This document shows, piece by piece, positions 44,301 through 54,197 of a stretch of DNA of 64,000 nt (its first letter is position 1; each line of letters starts with the position of its first letter). The stretch spans positions 124,001 to 188,000 of the forward strand of contig WNYE01000021.1 in the NCBI GenBank assembly GCA_021396245.1, written 5' to 3'. The notes beneath the pieces are model-generated. The model was not told the origin of the DNA and did no database searches. It worked only from the letters and a program-made list of their open reading frames with translations. The translations under genes and the position numbers were made by a program. Source of the stretch: Sporothrix humicola (Eukaryota > Ascomycota > Sordariomycetes > Ophiostomatales > Ophiostomataceae).

Positions 44301-45941
44301 ACAGCGCATACGCAAGAGGACAAACACAAACACAATAGCACTGGTGTTAGGATAACGCGAGCTTGCAAGGGATACAAATTTTATTTTTGGAACGGCGGGA
44401 CTAAATGGTCAAAATCCGAGATAATAGTGCAGATCACAAAGATCGCCGCTTCTCGATTGCTCATGATTCTCTTGCGATGTAACAACGGCAGGGCTCCATG
44501 TCGTCAGTTCGGCAGTGGGAAGTATGTTGATTTATTATGACTTCTTGAGATGTATCTTACAGGGTTGAATGTATTTTTGATGAATATTTTGCTGGTGTAT
44601 TGTTGTGTTGTTTGTTTTTTTATCCTTTATTTTTTTAGTAAAAAAAACCGTCTGGTATATAAATTGTTTGATATAAATACATAATTAAAAAGAATATTTT
44701 CTCAGGGTCAATGACATAAGACTGAGCCTGAAATATCAACTCAAGTCCACTCAATTTAATTATATATAAATGTATCTTCATAATAGAAAGTGACAACATA
44801 TTCTCATCTTGTAGCATCTCAATGAACAACAAAATATATAGAGCAAACAGCGCCACTTCCTCACGTAGTTATGCCCAAGCCGCAAACTTGACGTCCAATA
44901 CGAGCAAGACTCAGTTATTATTTTTCAAACATTTATGACATAATTTCATTAAGACTCGTCTGAGAGTACCAAACCACAGCACTGATACCGGAGAGCTTTC
45001 TTGGAGGGCTTACTTCCCGGATATGTGAAGAGAACAGGACCGCCTGGAAACATGACAAGACAGGTAGATGCTTCTGAGCTCGAAATTCGAAATATTACTA
45101 TTGCACACCATTCCTTTATTTGATATTCCTTTATTTGATAATTGTCCAAAATGGAGACATCGAAACTGGAACAGGACTGCTAATATATTGGAGATATTCG
45201 GACGCCCTGGTTAGGAGACACACATGTAGACAATGAAACGACAGCTAAGCTTCAATGTAAACAATGAAACGTCAGCTAAGCTTCAATGTAGAGCCCCTTT
45301 GACATCCCTTGGTAGGGAGAAAGTCGAACATTGAATCCGCTTCTGGTGTGAGGTGTGAGGTGAAGCTCTTGTCAGTAAAAAGGTGAATTTGTACAGTGAA
45401 TGCACAGTGTTTTGCACTTCTCATTAACGCGCTAGTGGTGCGGCTGGGAGGACACGAAGCTCTCAATCTAGCCGCGTCGCGCCGCTAGCTCCAGCGAGAA
45501 ATAGCCCCCGGAGCTCCATAATTAGTGGACAAATCACAAGCCTGCAGTGCAACAATGCCCTTGTAACAGTCTGTTAGCACCGGTAGCACTTGCCAGTTGT
45601 GGGCCAAACCGGACCTGGGAAGACATCACAGTTGAGCCTCGAAGCCAACTTTCATGTGATTTGTCCTCCACACCTTATCCTTGACCTCGACGACAGCCAC
45701 CGCATCGCACGACGTCGGTGCGCATCAGAGATCAGGCCAGATTGACCTGACCTGCCTTTTGCAATCTACACCTGTCCTCTCTGCCAACCTCGAGCCATGT
45801 AACGACGCACAACCTCTTTCATCCGGCATTCTTTCTCCTCCGAACGTCCCGGACCGAACTTGACTTGAGCGACGATTTTGATCCGAACTTTTCGTCCCTG
45901 ATCGATTTGCGATAACGCCTGGGACAACAAAATCAGGCGAC
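41400..45941. other. 4.5-kb gene-poor region
   Basis: The largest stretch without a supported gene. Open frames reach only about 200 codons, overlap on opposite strands and carry no domains. It contains TACGGAGTA-type motifs at 41694-41702, 43608-43616 and 44123-44133, an AT-rich block at about 44530-44960, and a 31-bp tandem duplication at 45230-45291. The left end is the promoter of the signal-anchor gene, with a C/T-rich coding-strand leader. The right end is the promoter and leader of the dolichol kinase gene. Confidence 0.55.
45230..45291. repeat. 31-bp tandem duplication
   Basis: Two adjacent 31-bp units (45230-45260 and 45261-45291) differ at two positions. Each unit starts acaatgaaacg and contains cagctaagcttcaatgta. 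It lies about 650 bp upstream of the dolichol kinase start, in intergenic DNA. Confidence 0.92.
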
Positions 45942-48900
45942 ATGCGCGCTGCTGACGGCGATGATGATGTGTCGGACAGCTCTGCATCGAGTGGACGCGG
46001 CAGCATTGGCCGAAACGAGGTGGCCGACGACCTCTCAAAAACAAAAACGACAAACTCCTCGGACCGACCACCAATACACGGCGGAAGCTCCTCACAACCG
46101 CACATCGTCGACTATGCGCTAGGCACGGGCGCTGCCGACGTCGACGGCGACGGACTGAGGCTGCTGTCCCGCTCACCTCATCCTTACCACCACCGAAATA
46201 CCGATCTCCTACATTCTGCCGACCGCATCCTTTTTTCCTCACAAACATCGACATTACCTCCAGCCGACACAACAGACACATCACACCCGAACCATGATCG
46301 AATACAGGCGTCAACTAGCCCAACATCGGGCCTACCTTCCTCCGCATCGGCTCTGTCGCTCGCATCCTTTGCCTCGGGTTTCCTCAAAGACTCGAGTCCG
46401 GCGAGCGACAGCGGCACCGAGGCTGACGATGAGCATTTCCTCAAGGGCCTGCCGGCACCTCGGTCGAAACCACACAAGGGCCTGCGAGGCATGAACGAGG
46501 TGCTGTCGGGCATGTCGACACCCTTGCTGTCCGTCCCGCCACGAAGTTGTGAAGCCGCCAACGAAAGCAGTCAGCCTCGACGAAGGCGAAGTCGGCGAGA
46601 CCGCCGATTAGGAGGAAACGATGGCCACGCTGCCAGCGGAATGGATATGGACACAGATGGCGGCGATAGCGTTGCCGGCAGTGTGTACAGTGTGGGAGAC
46701 GACAAGGAGAGGAGGGAAGGCCGTGACGTCGGGCCAGGCAGCGGAGTGGTAAAAGACGGAGATGGCCACACGACCACCATTTCGCCTAAGGCACTCTTCC
46801 AGAAGCTCAAGGGCGATGCCACGGTCGCAACAGCCGTCCTCGACAGCCGCGAAAAAGACCGTCGACAGGAAAGAGAGAAGGCCGACAAGGTCCGACGACA
46901 CCGCGAGATTGTGCGCCGATCGACCGAGCTCTGCTTGCTCCTAGGGTTGGTGCGTCTTGTGTCATTAAATCCAAATGTCCGGCCACTCTTCTCCCACTGG
47001 CGACACGAACTCAAGGCCACGACAGCTATCCTTGTCAGCTTGTTGGCTCTCTACCCGCTAAGACTAGCTTTGTGGGTGCGCCGTTACGGCCGACGAGACA
47101 GGACCCTCTCGCAGCTCATAAACATCCCAAAGGCTTTCGAACCAGCACCGCTCTTCTACCCACTGATCATCCCATTGCTCGTGTCTTCTCTGCTCGCCAC
47201 ACCTACATTGCATGCTGCACCATTGCTCAACCTTGTCTTGAGTCTCTGCACACTGCCGCAGCAGCTTATCCCCTTTTCGACCCAGACTGAGCTCTACAAC
47301 CCGATCCACTGGATGCTTTCGTGTGTTCCCATGATGGTTGCCGAGACGTTTCCTTCACCATTCAAGGGCCGGGCATTGCAAGCCACCCTTTTGTCGCCAG
47401 TCGCCCTCCTCTCGCCCGACGTGGCCACACTCGCCTATCCTCTGCACCAGACTTTGTGTTGGCTGCTGCACGATCTGACAACTACCAGTCTCCTGCCCGC
47501 CGAGCTGCAGCTGTTGTCCGTCGCCCTCATCAACCTGCTTCTGCTCGCAGCCTCACCCCAAGCTGTCATCCTGCAAGCTCTCCTCTGGGGTGGTGGTGTC
47601 TGTATCTTGGTTCTGGGCGGCAATGTCGTCCGCCGGGGCATCCTTCTGGCTAGGATTCCACGTTGGCGTTTCCGGCGGCAGGACTCGAACAGTTCCAAGA
47701 ACAGTGACGGCCTCTGGTGGCTTTTGTCACCCGCGGGCATCTTGCGTCGTATCTGGGCCGAGCTCAAGTCACTGCGGCGTGCTCGACTGGAGCTGATGTA
47801 CGGGCCTGGTCCTGGCAGCGGTGGAGGAAGTTTCCGTGCCTATGGCGATGGTAAGGGCTACTCGGACGACTCTGGCGACAATAGCACCCACTCCCGTGGC
47901 GGTGTCTCGGACGGAGCTGCTAGAAAATTCAAGTCTGTCAAGAGAGCGGCTACAATGGCTGCCACAAGAAGGACAGCGCCCCTCGACGGAGCTGCCGACG
48001 GAGCCAACGGGACCGTGAGCAGACCACGACGACACTCTCACACACAGCCAGTCACCCACACGCCTTCTGGCCGCCGCAAACGTGCCACATCGCCAACCAT
48101 ACGCGCCTTTTTCTCCCTCACCCACGAGCAGGCCACCCGTCGTACGTGGTTTTATGCTGGCTACCTGTACGCCTGTATGGCCCTCGTTATCCTGGCTGCC
48201 ATCCGGCCCTATGTGGCCACTTTTGCGCTGAACGGCTACGAGCCTTTTGGCTGGGCTCTGGGCTACCTGTTTGGCGATATCGACTGGTTCCGGCTCGAAG
48301 TCGTCAAGGCCAATCTCGAGAACTGGATCTGTCTCCATCCACGCACAACAAACGCCTTTTCACTCTCCCTCTTCTCATTCTCTTCCCTCGTTTCGTCCAC
48401 CTCCTCTCCTCCTCCTGCTGGCAGCTGTCCGTCTTGCTCTGCCGGCTGGGTCGAGCATATTCGCCAGACTTGGCTCGGTGAGGCCACAACCCGCTTGCTT
48501 CTTGCAGGCTATTGGGTTGTTGTCCTTATATTTGGCCTTGCCGTCGTCTTTACTTTGTCGCCCGTCTACGAGGTCGATACCCGCCGCAAGGTCTTCCACT
48601 TTATGATGGTCGCCATGCTCCTTCCGGCCACCTTTATCGACCCGGCCTATGTCGCTCTGGCACTTGCTCTTGTGCTCGCCGTCTTTTTGCTGCTCGATCT
48701 TCTGCGTGCCAGCCAGCTGCCGCCCCTGTCGCGGCCGATTGCCACTTTCCTCACGCCTTATGTTGATGGCCGCGATCTGCGTGGACCCGTCGTGATCTCC
48801 CACATCTTCTTGTTGATCGGTTGTGCCATTCCTCTGTGGCTCTCCATGGCATCTCTCCCAAGGGTCCCTCTACCTTCACCCGAAGGCGACATCGCCACAG

Positions 48901-49406
48901 TCGACTGCACGACCGGCTGGGAGGTCCCGACGCGCGATGTCAGCATGGTCGCCGGCGTGATCTGTGTCGGTCTGGGCGATGCGGCTGCTTCTTTGATCGG
49001 CCGTCGTTGGGGCCGCCGCAAATGGGTCTGGGGCGGCGGCAAGAGTCTCGAGGGCAGTGCCGCCTTTGCCATTGTTGTCTTTGCCGGCCTGATGCTCGCC
49101 AGTCTGTGGCTGCGTGTCGGAGGATGGGCCGTTACGGGGGAGGTCCCTTTTATGAGCTTAGCAGCTGCGTCTAACGTTGCCAAGGAAGCGTCGTCGTCCT
49201 ACCTGGCGTCTTTGCAGTCTTATCTTCCTCCTTCTCTTCAGCGGGTTGCATCGTGGATCGCCTTCAAAGCAGCACAGTCTGTTGCACCCAAAGCAGCTGT
49301 CTGTGCCTCTGTCGCCAGTTTGACAGAAACTGTGCTGACAGGCGGCAATGACAACGTTGTCGTACCTGTCATTCTGTGGACATGTGTCAAAAGTTTTGGA
49401 CTATGA
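45942..49406 (+). CDS. SEC59: dolichol kinase (Sec59 type) with long N-terminal extension
   Basis: Phosphorylates dolichol with CTP in the ER membrane to make the carrier for N-glycosylation, O-mannosylation and GPI anchors. A single exon of 1154 residues. Residues 1 to about 325 are disordered, acidic and Ser-rich. The first membrane segments begin with ELCLLLGLVRLVSL and recur to about residue 560. A second polar linker covers about 585-720. The C-terminal core starts near 878 with DTRRKVFHFMMVAMLLPATF and includes VGLGDAAASLIGRRWGRRKW and GGKSLEGSAAF near 1010, the CTP-binding region of the family. Yeast Sec59 has about 520 residues, so the extension roughly doubles the size. A Ser/Phe-rich insertion around residues 805-825 has pyrimidine-rich coding DNA and is unusual. 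Confidence 0.92.
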   Translation: MRAADGDDDVSDSSASSGRGSIGRNEVADDLSKTKTTNSSDRPPIHGGSSSQPHIVDYALGTGAADVDGDGLRLLSRSPHPYHHRNTDLLHSADRILFSSQTSTLPPADTTDTSHPNHDRIQASTSPTSGLPSSASALSLASFASGFLKDSSPASDSGTEADDEHFLKGLPAPRSKPHKGLRGMNEVLSGMSTPLLSVPPRSCEAANESSQPRRRRSRRDRRLGGNDGHAASGMDMDTDGGDSVAGSVYSVGDDKERREGRDVGPGSGVVKDGDGHTTTISPKALFQKLKGDATVATAVLDSREKDRRQEREKADKVRRHREIVRRSTELCLLLGLVRLVSLNPNVRPLFSHWRHELKATTAILVSLLALYPLRLALWVRRYGRRDRTLSQLINIPKAFEPAPLFYPLIIPLLVSSLLATPTLHAAPLLNLVLSLCTLPQQLIPFSTQTELYNPIHWMLSCVPMMVAETFPSPFKGRALQATLLSPVALLSPDVATLAYPLHQTLCWLLHDLTTTSLLPAELQLLSVALINLLLLAASPQAVILQALLWGGGVCILVLGGNVVRRGILLARIPRWRFRRQDSNSSKNSDGLWWLLSPAGILRRIWAELKSLRRARLELMYGPGPGSGGGSFRAYGDGKGYSDDSGDNSTHSRGGVSDGAARKFKSVKRAATMAATRRTAPLDGAADGANGTVSRPRRHSHTQPVTHTPSGRRKRATSPTIRAFFSLTHEQATRRTWFYAGYLYACMALVILAAIRPYVATFALNGYEPFGWALGYLFGDIDWFRLEVVKANLENWICLHPRTTNAFSLSLFSFSSLVSSTSSPPPAGSCPSCSAGWVEHIRQTWLGEATTRLLLAGYWVVVLIFGLAVVFTLSPVYEVDTRRKVFHFMMVAMLLPATFIDPAYVALALALVLAVFLLLDLLRASQLPPLSRPIATFLTPYVDGRDLRGPVVISHIFLLIGCAIPLWLSMASLPRVPLPSPEGDIATVDCTTGWEVPTRDVSMVAGVICVGLGDAAASLIGRRWGRRKWVWGGGKSLEGSAAFAIVVFAGLMLASLWLRVGGWAVTGEVPFMSLAAASNVAKEASSSYLASLQSYLPPSLQRVASWIAFKAAQSVAPKAAVCASVASLTETVLTGGNDNVVVPVILWTCVKSFGL

Positions 49407-49679
49407 TGGAAAACAAGCAGTGTTTACTTAATACTAGATACCCCTTTTAACTTTATGACTTGTAGTTTTTATGACTTAGCACTATATTAATAGACAGCAG
49501 TGATAATAGCTACATCACTTTTGGATACCTCATTTTGGGCCGTTTTAATCTATGCCGAATTATACAAGTGAATGAAAGCAAGCAAATGTACACGTAAATG
49601 CAAATTAAACGCCAGCATCGCTATGTTATCCCCGATATCATGACTTTTGTTCTCCGTATAATATTTGATTTTCTCTTCT

Positions 49680-52183
49680 CTATGAGGCAAGATCCTCCAA
49701 AAGAGCCTCCAGCTCGTCGCGTCGGAAGGGCAGACTGAGCATTTCTGTGCCGAACGCATCCTTGCGGCTGGTAACCATTTGATGGTCGTGGAATCTGATA
49801 CGTTAGTGGAAGAAACAAACAAGAAAAAACGTTAAGTAAGGGGGGCATACTCTTTCAGCAGCGTCCGGAAGGCCATCTCGGAACTGCAAATAAACTCTTC
49901 GACCGCCTTGTTGTACAGCATCCGGTACTCGAGCGCCACCGACTCGGCTGCGCCGCCATCGCGGTCTTCGCCGTAATTGTCATTGTCGTAGTCGTCCTCG
50001 TCGTCGTAGCCGCCACCATAGCCTCCGCCACCGCCCCCTCCTCCTCTTTGGCCCTCGTCGGCCGCCAAAACCTCGCCAATTAGCAGCTGGAACAGTGTCC
50101 GCGCGTTCTCGGGAAGACTGCGCAGCACAAACGCGGCACCGTCCTTGCCGCCGACACGACGCACCCGCCGGCCCAGTAGAGCATGCACCTCGTCCACCGT
50201 GTCCAGCCCGGCCAGCGGGCGGAACGTGGTCGCGTCGTGGAAGACAAAGTTTTGCTGGCTGCGCGCGGCGCCGTTCCACAGCAGCGCAAAACCGGGCGTG
50301 TCAGCTGCACAAAGCAGGCGGACAGTGTGGTGTGAGATAAGGCGGGCGAGTGTGGCTTGGGCGGCTGGGCGGCGCAGGCTGGGGCTGTCGATGCCGTTGA
50401 TGATCAGGGTGACCTGGAACGAAGTGCTGCCCTCGGATTTGGCGACTTTATCGGCCTTGTCCAGGAGCGAGAGCACGATACGCTCGGCGGCAGAGAGACC
50501 TGAGGGCAGTTTGGGCGCCGTGTTGGCGTCTTTCCCGCTGGAAGTGACGCTGGCAGCCGCAGCGGCCATGACGAGCATAATGTCGCGCAGGGTTGAGGCT
50601 GCTGCTGACGCTGTCATGCCCATACTGGCGCCCGTGGAAGCGGCAGAAGTAGCGGCTGTGGCCGATGCTGCCGCCCCAGCCGTGCTCGTGTTGACCATGA
50701 CAATCTTGTGGACGTCGTGGTCGCGGATACCCTTGTGCAGGGCGGTGGCAAACGCGCGCAGCACGCGGTGCTTGGAGCCGTAGCCGTACAGACAGACACT
50801 GAACCCTTGCGAGAGCTCAAACGCCCACTGCGCAAACGACTGCGAGTGCAGGTCCTCGAGGTAGCCAATCTGCTTCTCGTGGCGGTTGACCAGGTTGCCC
50901 GTGCCGCCGTCGCGCAGCCGGTAGTACTCGTCGTATGTCAGCAGACGCAGGGCAGCCAGCGTGTTGTTGGACGTCTTGATGCCGGCGCCGGCACGGTTCT
51001 GGAAGAAGTAGTGCTCGTGGGCCGGCAGATCGCGTGGCGGCGTCGTTTCTCGTGCAGCCGCCACCGATTTGGATGTTGACGGGCCACCGCCGTCTGTCTT
51101 GCGTGGCCGACCGCGTCCACGCTTGACAATAGGCTGGCCATCGGGGCCGATGACAGGTGGAGGAGGCGGTTTGGCGGGCGTTGAACCCTTGGGTGGTCTG
51201 CCACGCTTTCTAGGCGTCGGTGCTTCAGTCGGTTCGGGTGTTGCCGCAAAGGTTTCCTTAATGGACGGAATGTCCCGTCCAAGTTCAAGGCCACTGGGCT
51301 CTGCTGGAGCCTCCTCTTCCTCCTCTTCGTCCTCATCCTCATATTCTGCATCGAGAATGGCATCATTAAGAGCTTCTTCGTCTTCATCGTCGTCTCCTGC
51401 CACCATGCGATCGATCAGCGCCCGCGTACTCTTCTTTCGTGCCGACCGGTCTGCCAGCGTACGGCGGGTGTTTGGTGTGGCCGCCGCAATGCCATTGCGA
51501 GCTGCCTTGGTTGGCGTCGACTTTGTTGGCGTGGCAAATGTGTCTGTTTTGCGCCGCTTGCTTGTTGGAGTCTTGTCAATGGCGCCATCGGGTGAGTCGA
51601 ACCGGTCGGCGAACCGAGCTCTGCCTGGCCGTCCGCGCTTGCTTGGAGTCTTGCTGGGCGTTCCGGGAGCAGTATCGTCCTCCATAACTGAGTCTAATGC
51701 CAAGTCTGTCTCCATAGAAGCCACAGGTGCCACCTGATCTCCTTCTGGGCCCTTTTCTGGCCCATCTTCTCCATTGTGTTCCGGCTGCTTGCCATTGCCT
51801 CCCTCCACCACCACCTCCTCTTCGTCGTCGTTCTCCTCGTTCGATTCCGTATCGTCGCCGCCAAAAGTCGTGGGCGCAGCTGCTTTCCGTTTCCGGCTCC
51901 TAGGGTTGCTCTTGGCATTGTTGGCTGACGAAACAGATAGAATGCGATCCTCGTCCTTGCGAGAGTTTTCAAAGACGTCGAGGCCGGTCTCGCTGGCCCC
52001 ATTCGTTCCACGGGCAGTTATTGAGGCTCTTTTCTTTGTTGGAGTGCCGAGTTGCTCGGCTGTTTTGCTTGCGTTGAGGGGAGATGCTCGTCGTTCTTGT
52101 CGAGCAACTGAAGGAGAAGTCGGAACCGGTGCCTCGACAGCGCCGTCACGGCTGCTGTTCCGTTTTGTCGTCGATCGGGCCAT
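49680..52183 (-). CDS. ORC2: origin recognition complex subunit 2
   Basis: Part of the six-subunit complex that marks replication origins. Exons 52183-49851 and 49794-49680 give 815 residues. The N-terminal half is disordered with Lys/Arg-rich Ser/Thr-Pro sites (TPSKRGRPGR, TPTSKRRKT) and two AT-hook motifs (KRGRPPKG and KRGRGRPRK). The ORC2 AAA-like core starts near residue 380 (YDEYYRLRDG) and includes FAQWAFELSQGFSVCLYGYG. After the 56-nt intron the end reads FHDHQMVTSRKDAFGTEMLS, a highly conserved ORC2 C-terminal region. The start MARSTTKRNSSRDG is chosen over an in-frame upstream ATG at 52552, which would add 123 residues unlike ORC2. A Gly-rich loop (GGGGGGGYGGGYDDED) sits near residue 710. 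Confidence 0.93.
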
Positions 52184-52618
52184 TGGAGCGGATGAGAGCG
52201 TCGGCCTGATAATGAAGAAAGCTCTATCGCATGGCTTGTAAGTTGTTACGTATGTTGTGTTGCGAAAAATCAGATCAAAAGCCAGGTCGGCGCAAACGAG
52301 GTATGCACGAGCACGGAGTTCAGACACACTCGCTCGCTCCTTCCACCAAAACGCGTCGTAGGCGCGATTCGCTGGCTCTTTCTCTTTGCCCATTAAATTG
52401 GTTCCTGGACCCACTTTGGTTGCCGCCTCAGGGACAAGGAGCAAAGAAAGTGCGCCTAAGAGCTCCTGCCAACCAAAGAGCCGCATTTGAGAGCTTAGAT
52501 GGAAAGTGGGTCCGCGACGTCGACTGAACCTTCCGGCCATCGATGAAGCCATTCACTTGTTGATGTTTACGTTCATTCACGAATAAATCTAGTAAAATTA
52601 CATTAAACCCCCAAGCCC
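52184..52618. promoter_or_regulatory. 435-bp divergent promoter of ORC2 and GEP4
   Basis: ORC2 (minus) and GEP4 (plus) start codons are 435 bp apart, so this short stretch must serve both. The minus-strand frame of ORC2 stays open through almost all of it. No clear TATA box is seen. Confidence 0.65.
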
Positions 52619-53422
52619 ATGATGAATCTTAATTTGTCTGCCTCTGTCAACGTATTCCGCCTGCTGGCGCGGCCGGCGCTGTGTCTGCCGCACGGCGTGA
52701 TCTCGACCTTCAACGATATCCCGATTCCTCTCGACAGTGCCTTTGCATCACGAAATGGCGGACGAAAGCCAGAGATCAAGGCCGTAGTGTTGGACAAGGA
52801 CGACTGCTTTGCCTTTCCCGAGAGTAGCGAAGTGTATCCGGCGTATCTGGTGAGTAGAGTCCGTCCACGCAAGCCGATTGAACGCGTGGCTAACCGGAAC
52901 CATTCAGGAACGATTCAAAAAGCTCCGCGAGGCCTACCCCGGGCGGCGGCTGCTGATTGTGTCCAACACGGCCGGCGCTCTGAGCTACGACAAGGATCGG
53001 AGCTTGCTGGCGACCGTCGAGGCGGGCACGGGGGTGACAGTGCTGCCACACGCAACCAAAAAGCCGGGTTGCGGCGACGAGATTCTCGAGTATTTTCGCT
53101 CGCACCCGGAGACGGGCGTGACAGCGGCGCATGAGATTGCTGTTGTGGGCGACCGGCTGACGACGGACATGATGCTGGCCAACACGATGGGCAGCTGGGG
53201 GCTGTGGGTGCGCGACGGCGTTGTGCCGCCGGAGAAGAAGAGCGTGGTGAGTGGGTCCCCGCAAAACGGCCAGAAAGACAGTGACGCTGCTTTTTTCGAT
53301 ATGTACCTTTGATGAGCTGTTCTAACAATACAACGCAGTTTGCACGATGGGAACGGCGACTCGCCGACTCACTCACTGCTCGTGGTTACGAGGCGCCGCT
53401 GCCGTTGAGTCCTTTTGAATAA
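52619..53422 (+). CDS. GEP4: mitochondrial phosphatidylglycerophosphatase Gep4
   Basis: Dephosphorylates phosphatidylglycerolphosphate to phosphatidylglycerol, a step of cardiolipin synthesis in the mitochondrial matrix. Exons 52619-52849, 52908-53246 and 53339-53422 give 217 residues. The N-terminus NLNLSASVNVFRLLARPALC and FNDIPIPL match the yeast protein. The HAD nucleophile motif is VVLDKDDCFAFP with Asp at about residues 59 and 61; the usual family Asn after DKD is Asp here. IVSNTAGA (motif II), the Lys in ATKKPGCGDEI and VGDRLTTDMM (motif IV) complete the active site. Length is close to yeast Gep4 (185 residues). Two consecutive ATG codons start the frame. Confidence 0.92.
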
Positions 53423-54197
53423 TGGCCGACGAGTTGTTTTGGTTGATTAGGGGCAGAAAGCGGGAGAGGGACACTGAGAGCGCACTTGGGTTCTTTCCCA
53501 CCTTGGCCTCAACCTTCCTTGACTTACACATCACTTCCACATCACTTTCCCTTACCAACTTTTCCAGCGCACCATGCCACCAACGCACGATTTGACTTTG
53601 GACGAAAAAAAAACGTAGTCATGAGGCGTTGGCCATGACGAAGCTTGGCCCGGCAACCTAATCACGCGTGGATGCGCAAGAGGAAGGAACGACCATCGAG
53701 TGAGTGCCTTCCTCTTGAAGCTCGAAAATGTGCTCTCGCACATTTCCCATAAATATCGCCCACATTTCCATGGCCATTTTTGATTCTTTCTCTCTCTTCT
53801 TTTCTCCAGCCGCTTCGCACTTTTTTCTCTGAGGTTTGATTTCTTCTTCTGTTGTGCATCATCATTATTCTTTCAGTGATAGCTCAGACAGCGCTCACCA
53901 CTTTGTTTATTCATTCGCTTGTCATCTCCCAACTTTGGCACCTATTTTTCTCTCACTTGCGCCTTTCTTACCTTTCTTCCATTTTCCCCCATTTCCTCCT
54001 CCCCCCTTCTCAGTCTGTTGGCCCTACTTTCTTTCCTCCAGTGGCTCCTTCGAGCGATTCCTCTCTCCTCTCTTCCCTCCACTCCTTTTCTGTCGCTTTT
54101 GCTGGCCCTAGTGTCGAGTAGCTTTGTTTTGAGCCGCTTCCCACCTTTCTCACCTTTCTCACCTTGACCCGCAACGACACCAAGCACCGCCGCCGCC
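53423..54197. promoter_or_regulatory. intergenic with a long pyrimidine-rich leader
   Basis: No gene is supported. From about 53770 to 54165 the plus strand is dominated by C and T, ending just before the next gene's start codon. This resembles the leader of a well-expressed fungal gene and may include an untranslated intron, because CTTTCAG-like acceptors occur in it (for example near 53877). Confidence 0.5.
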
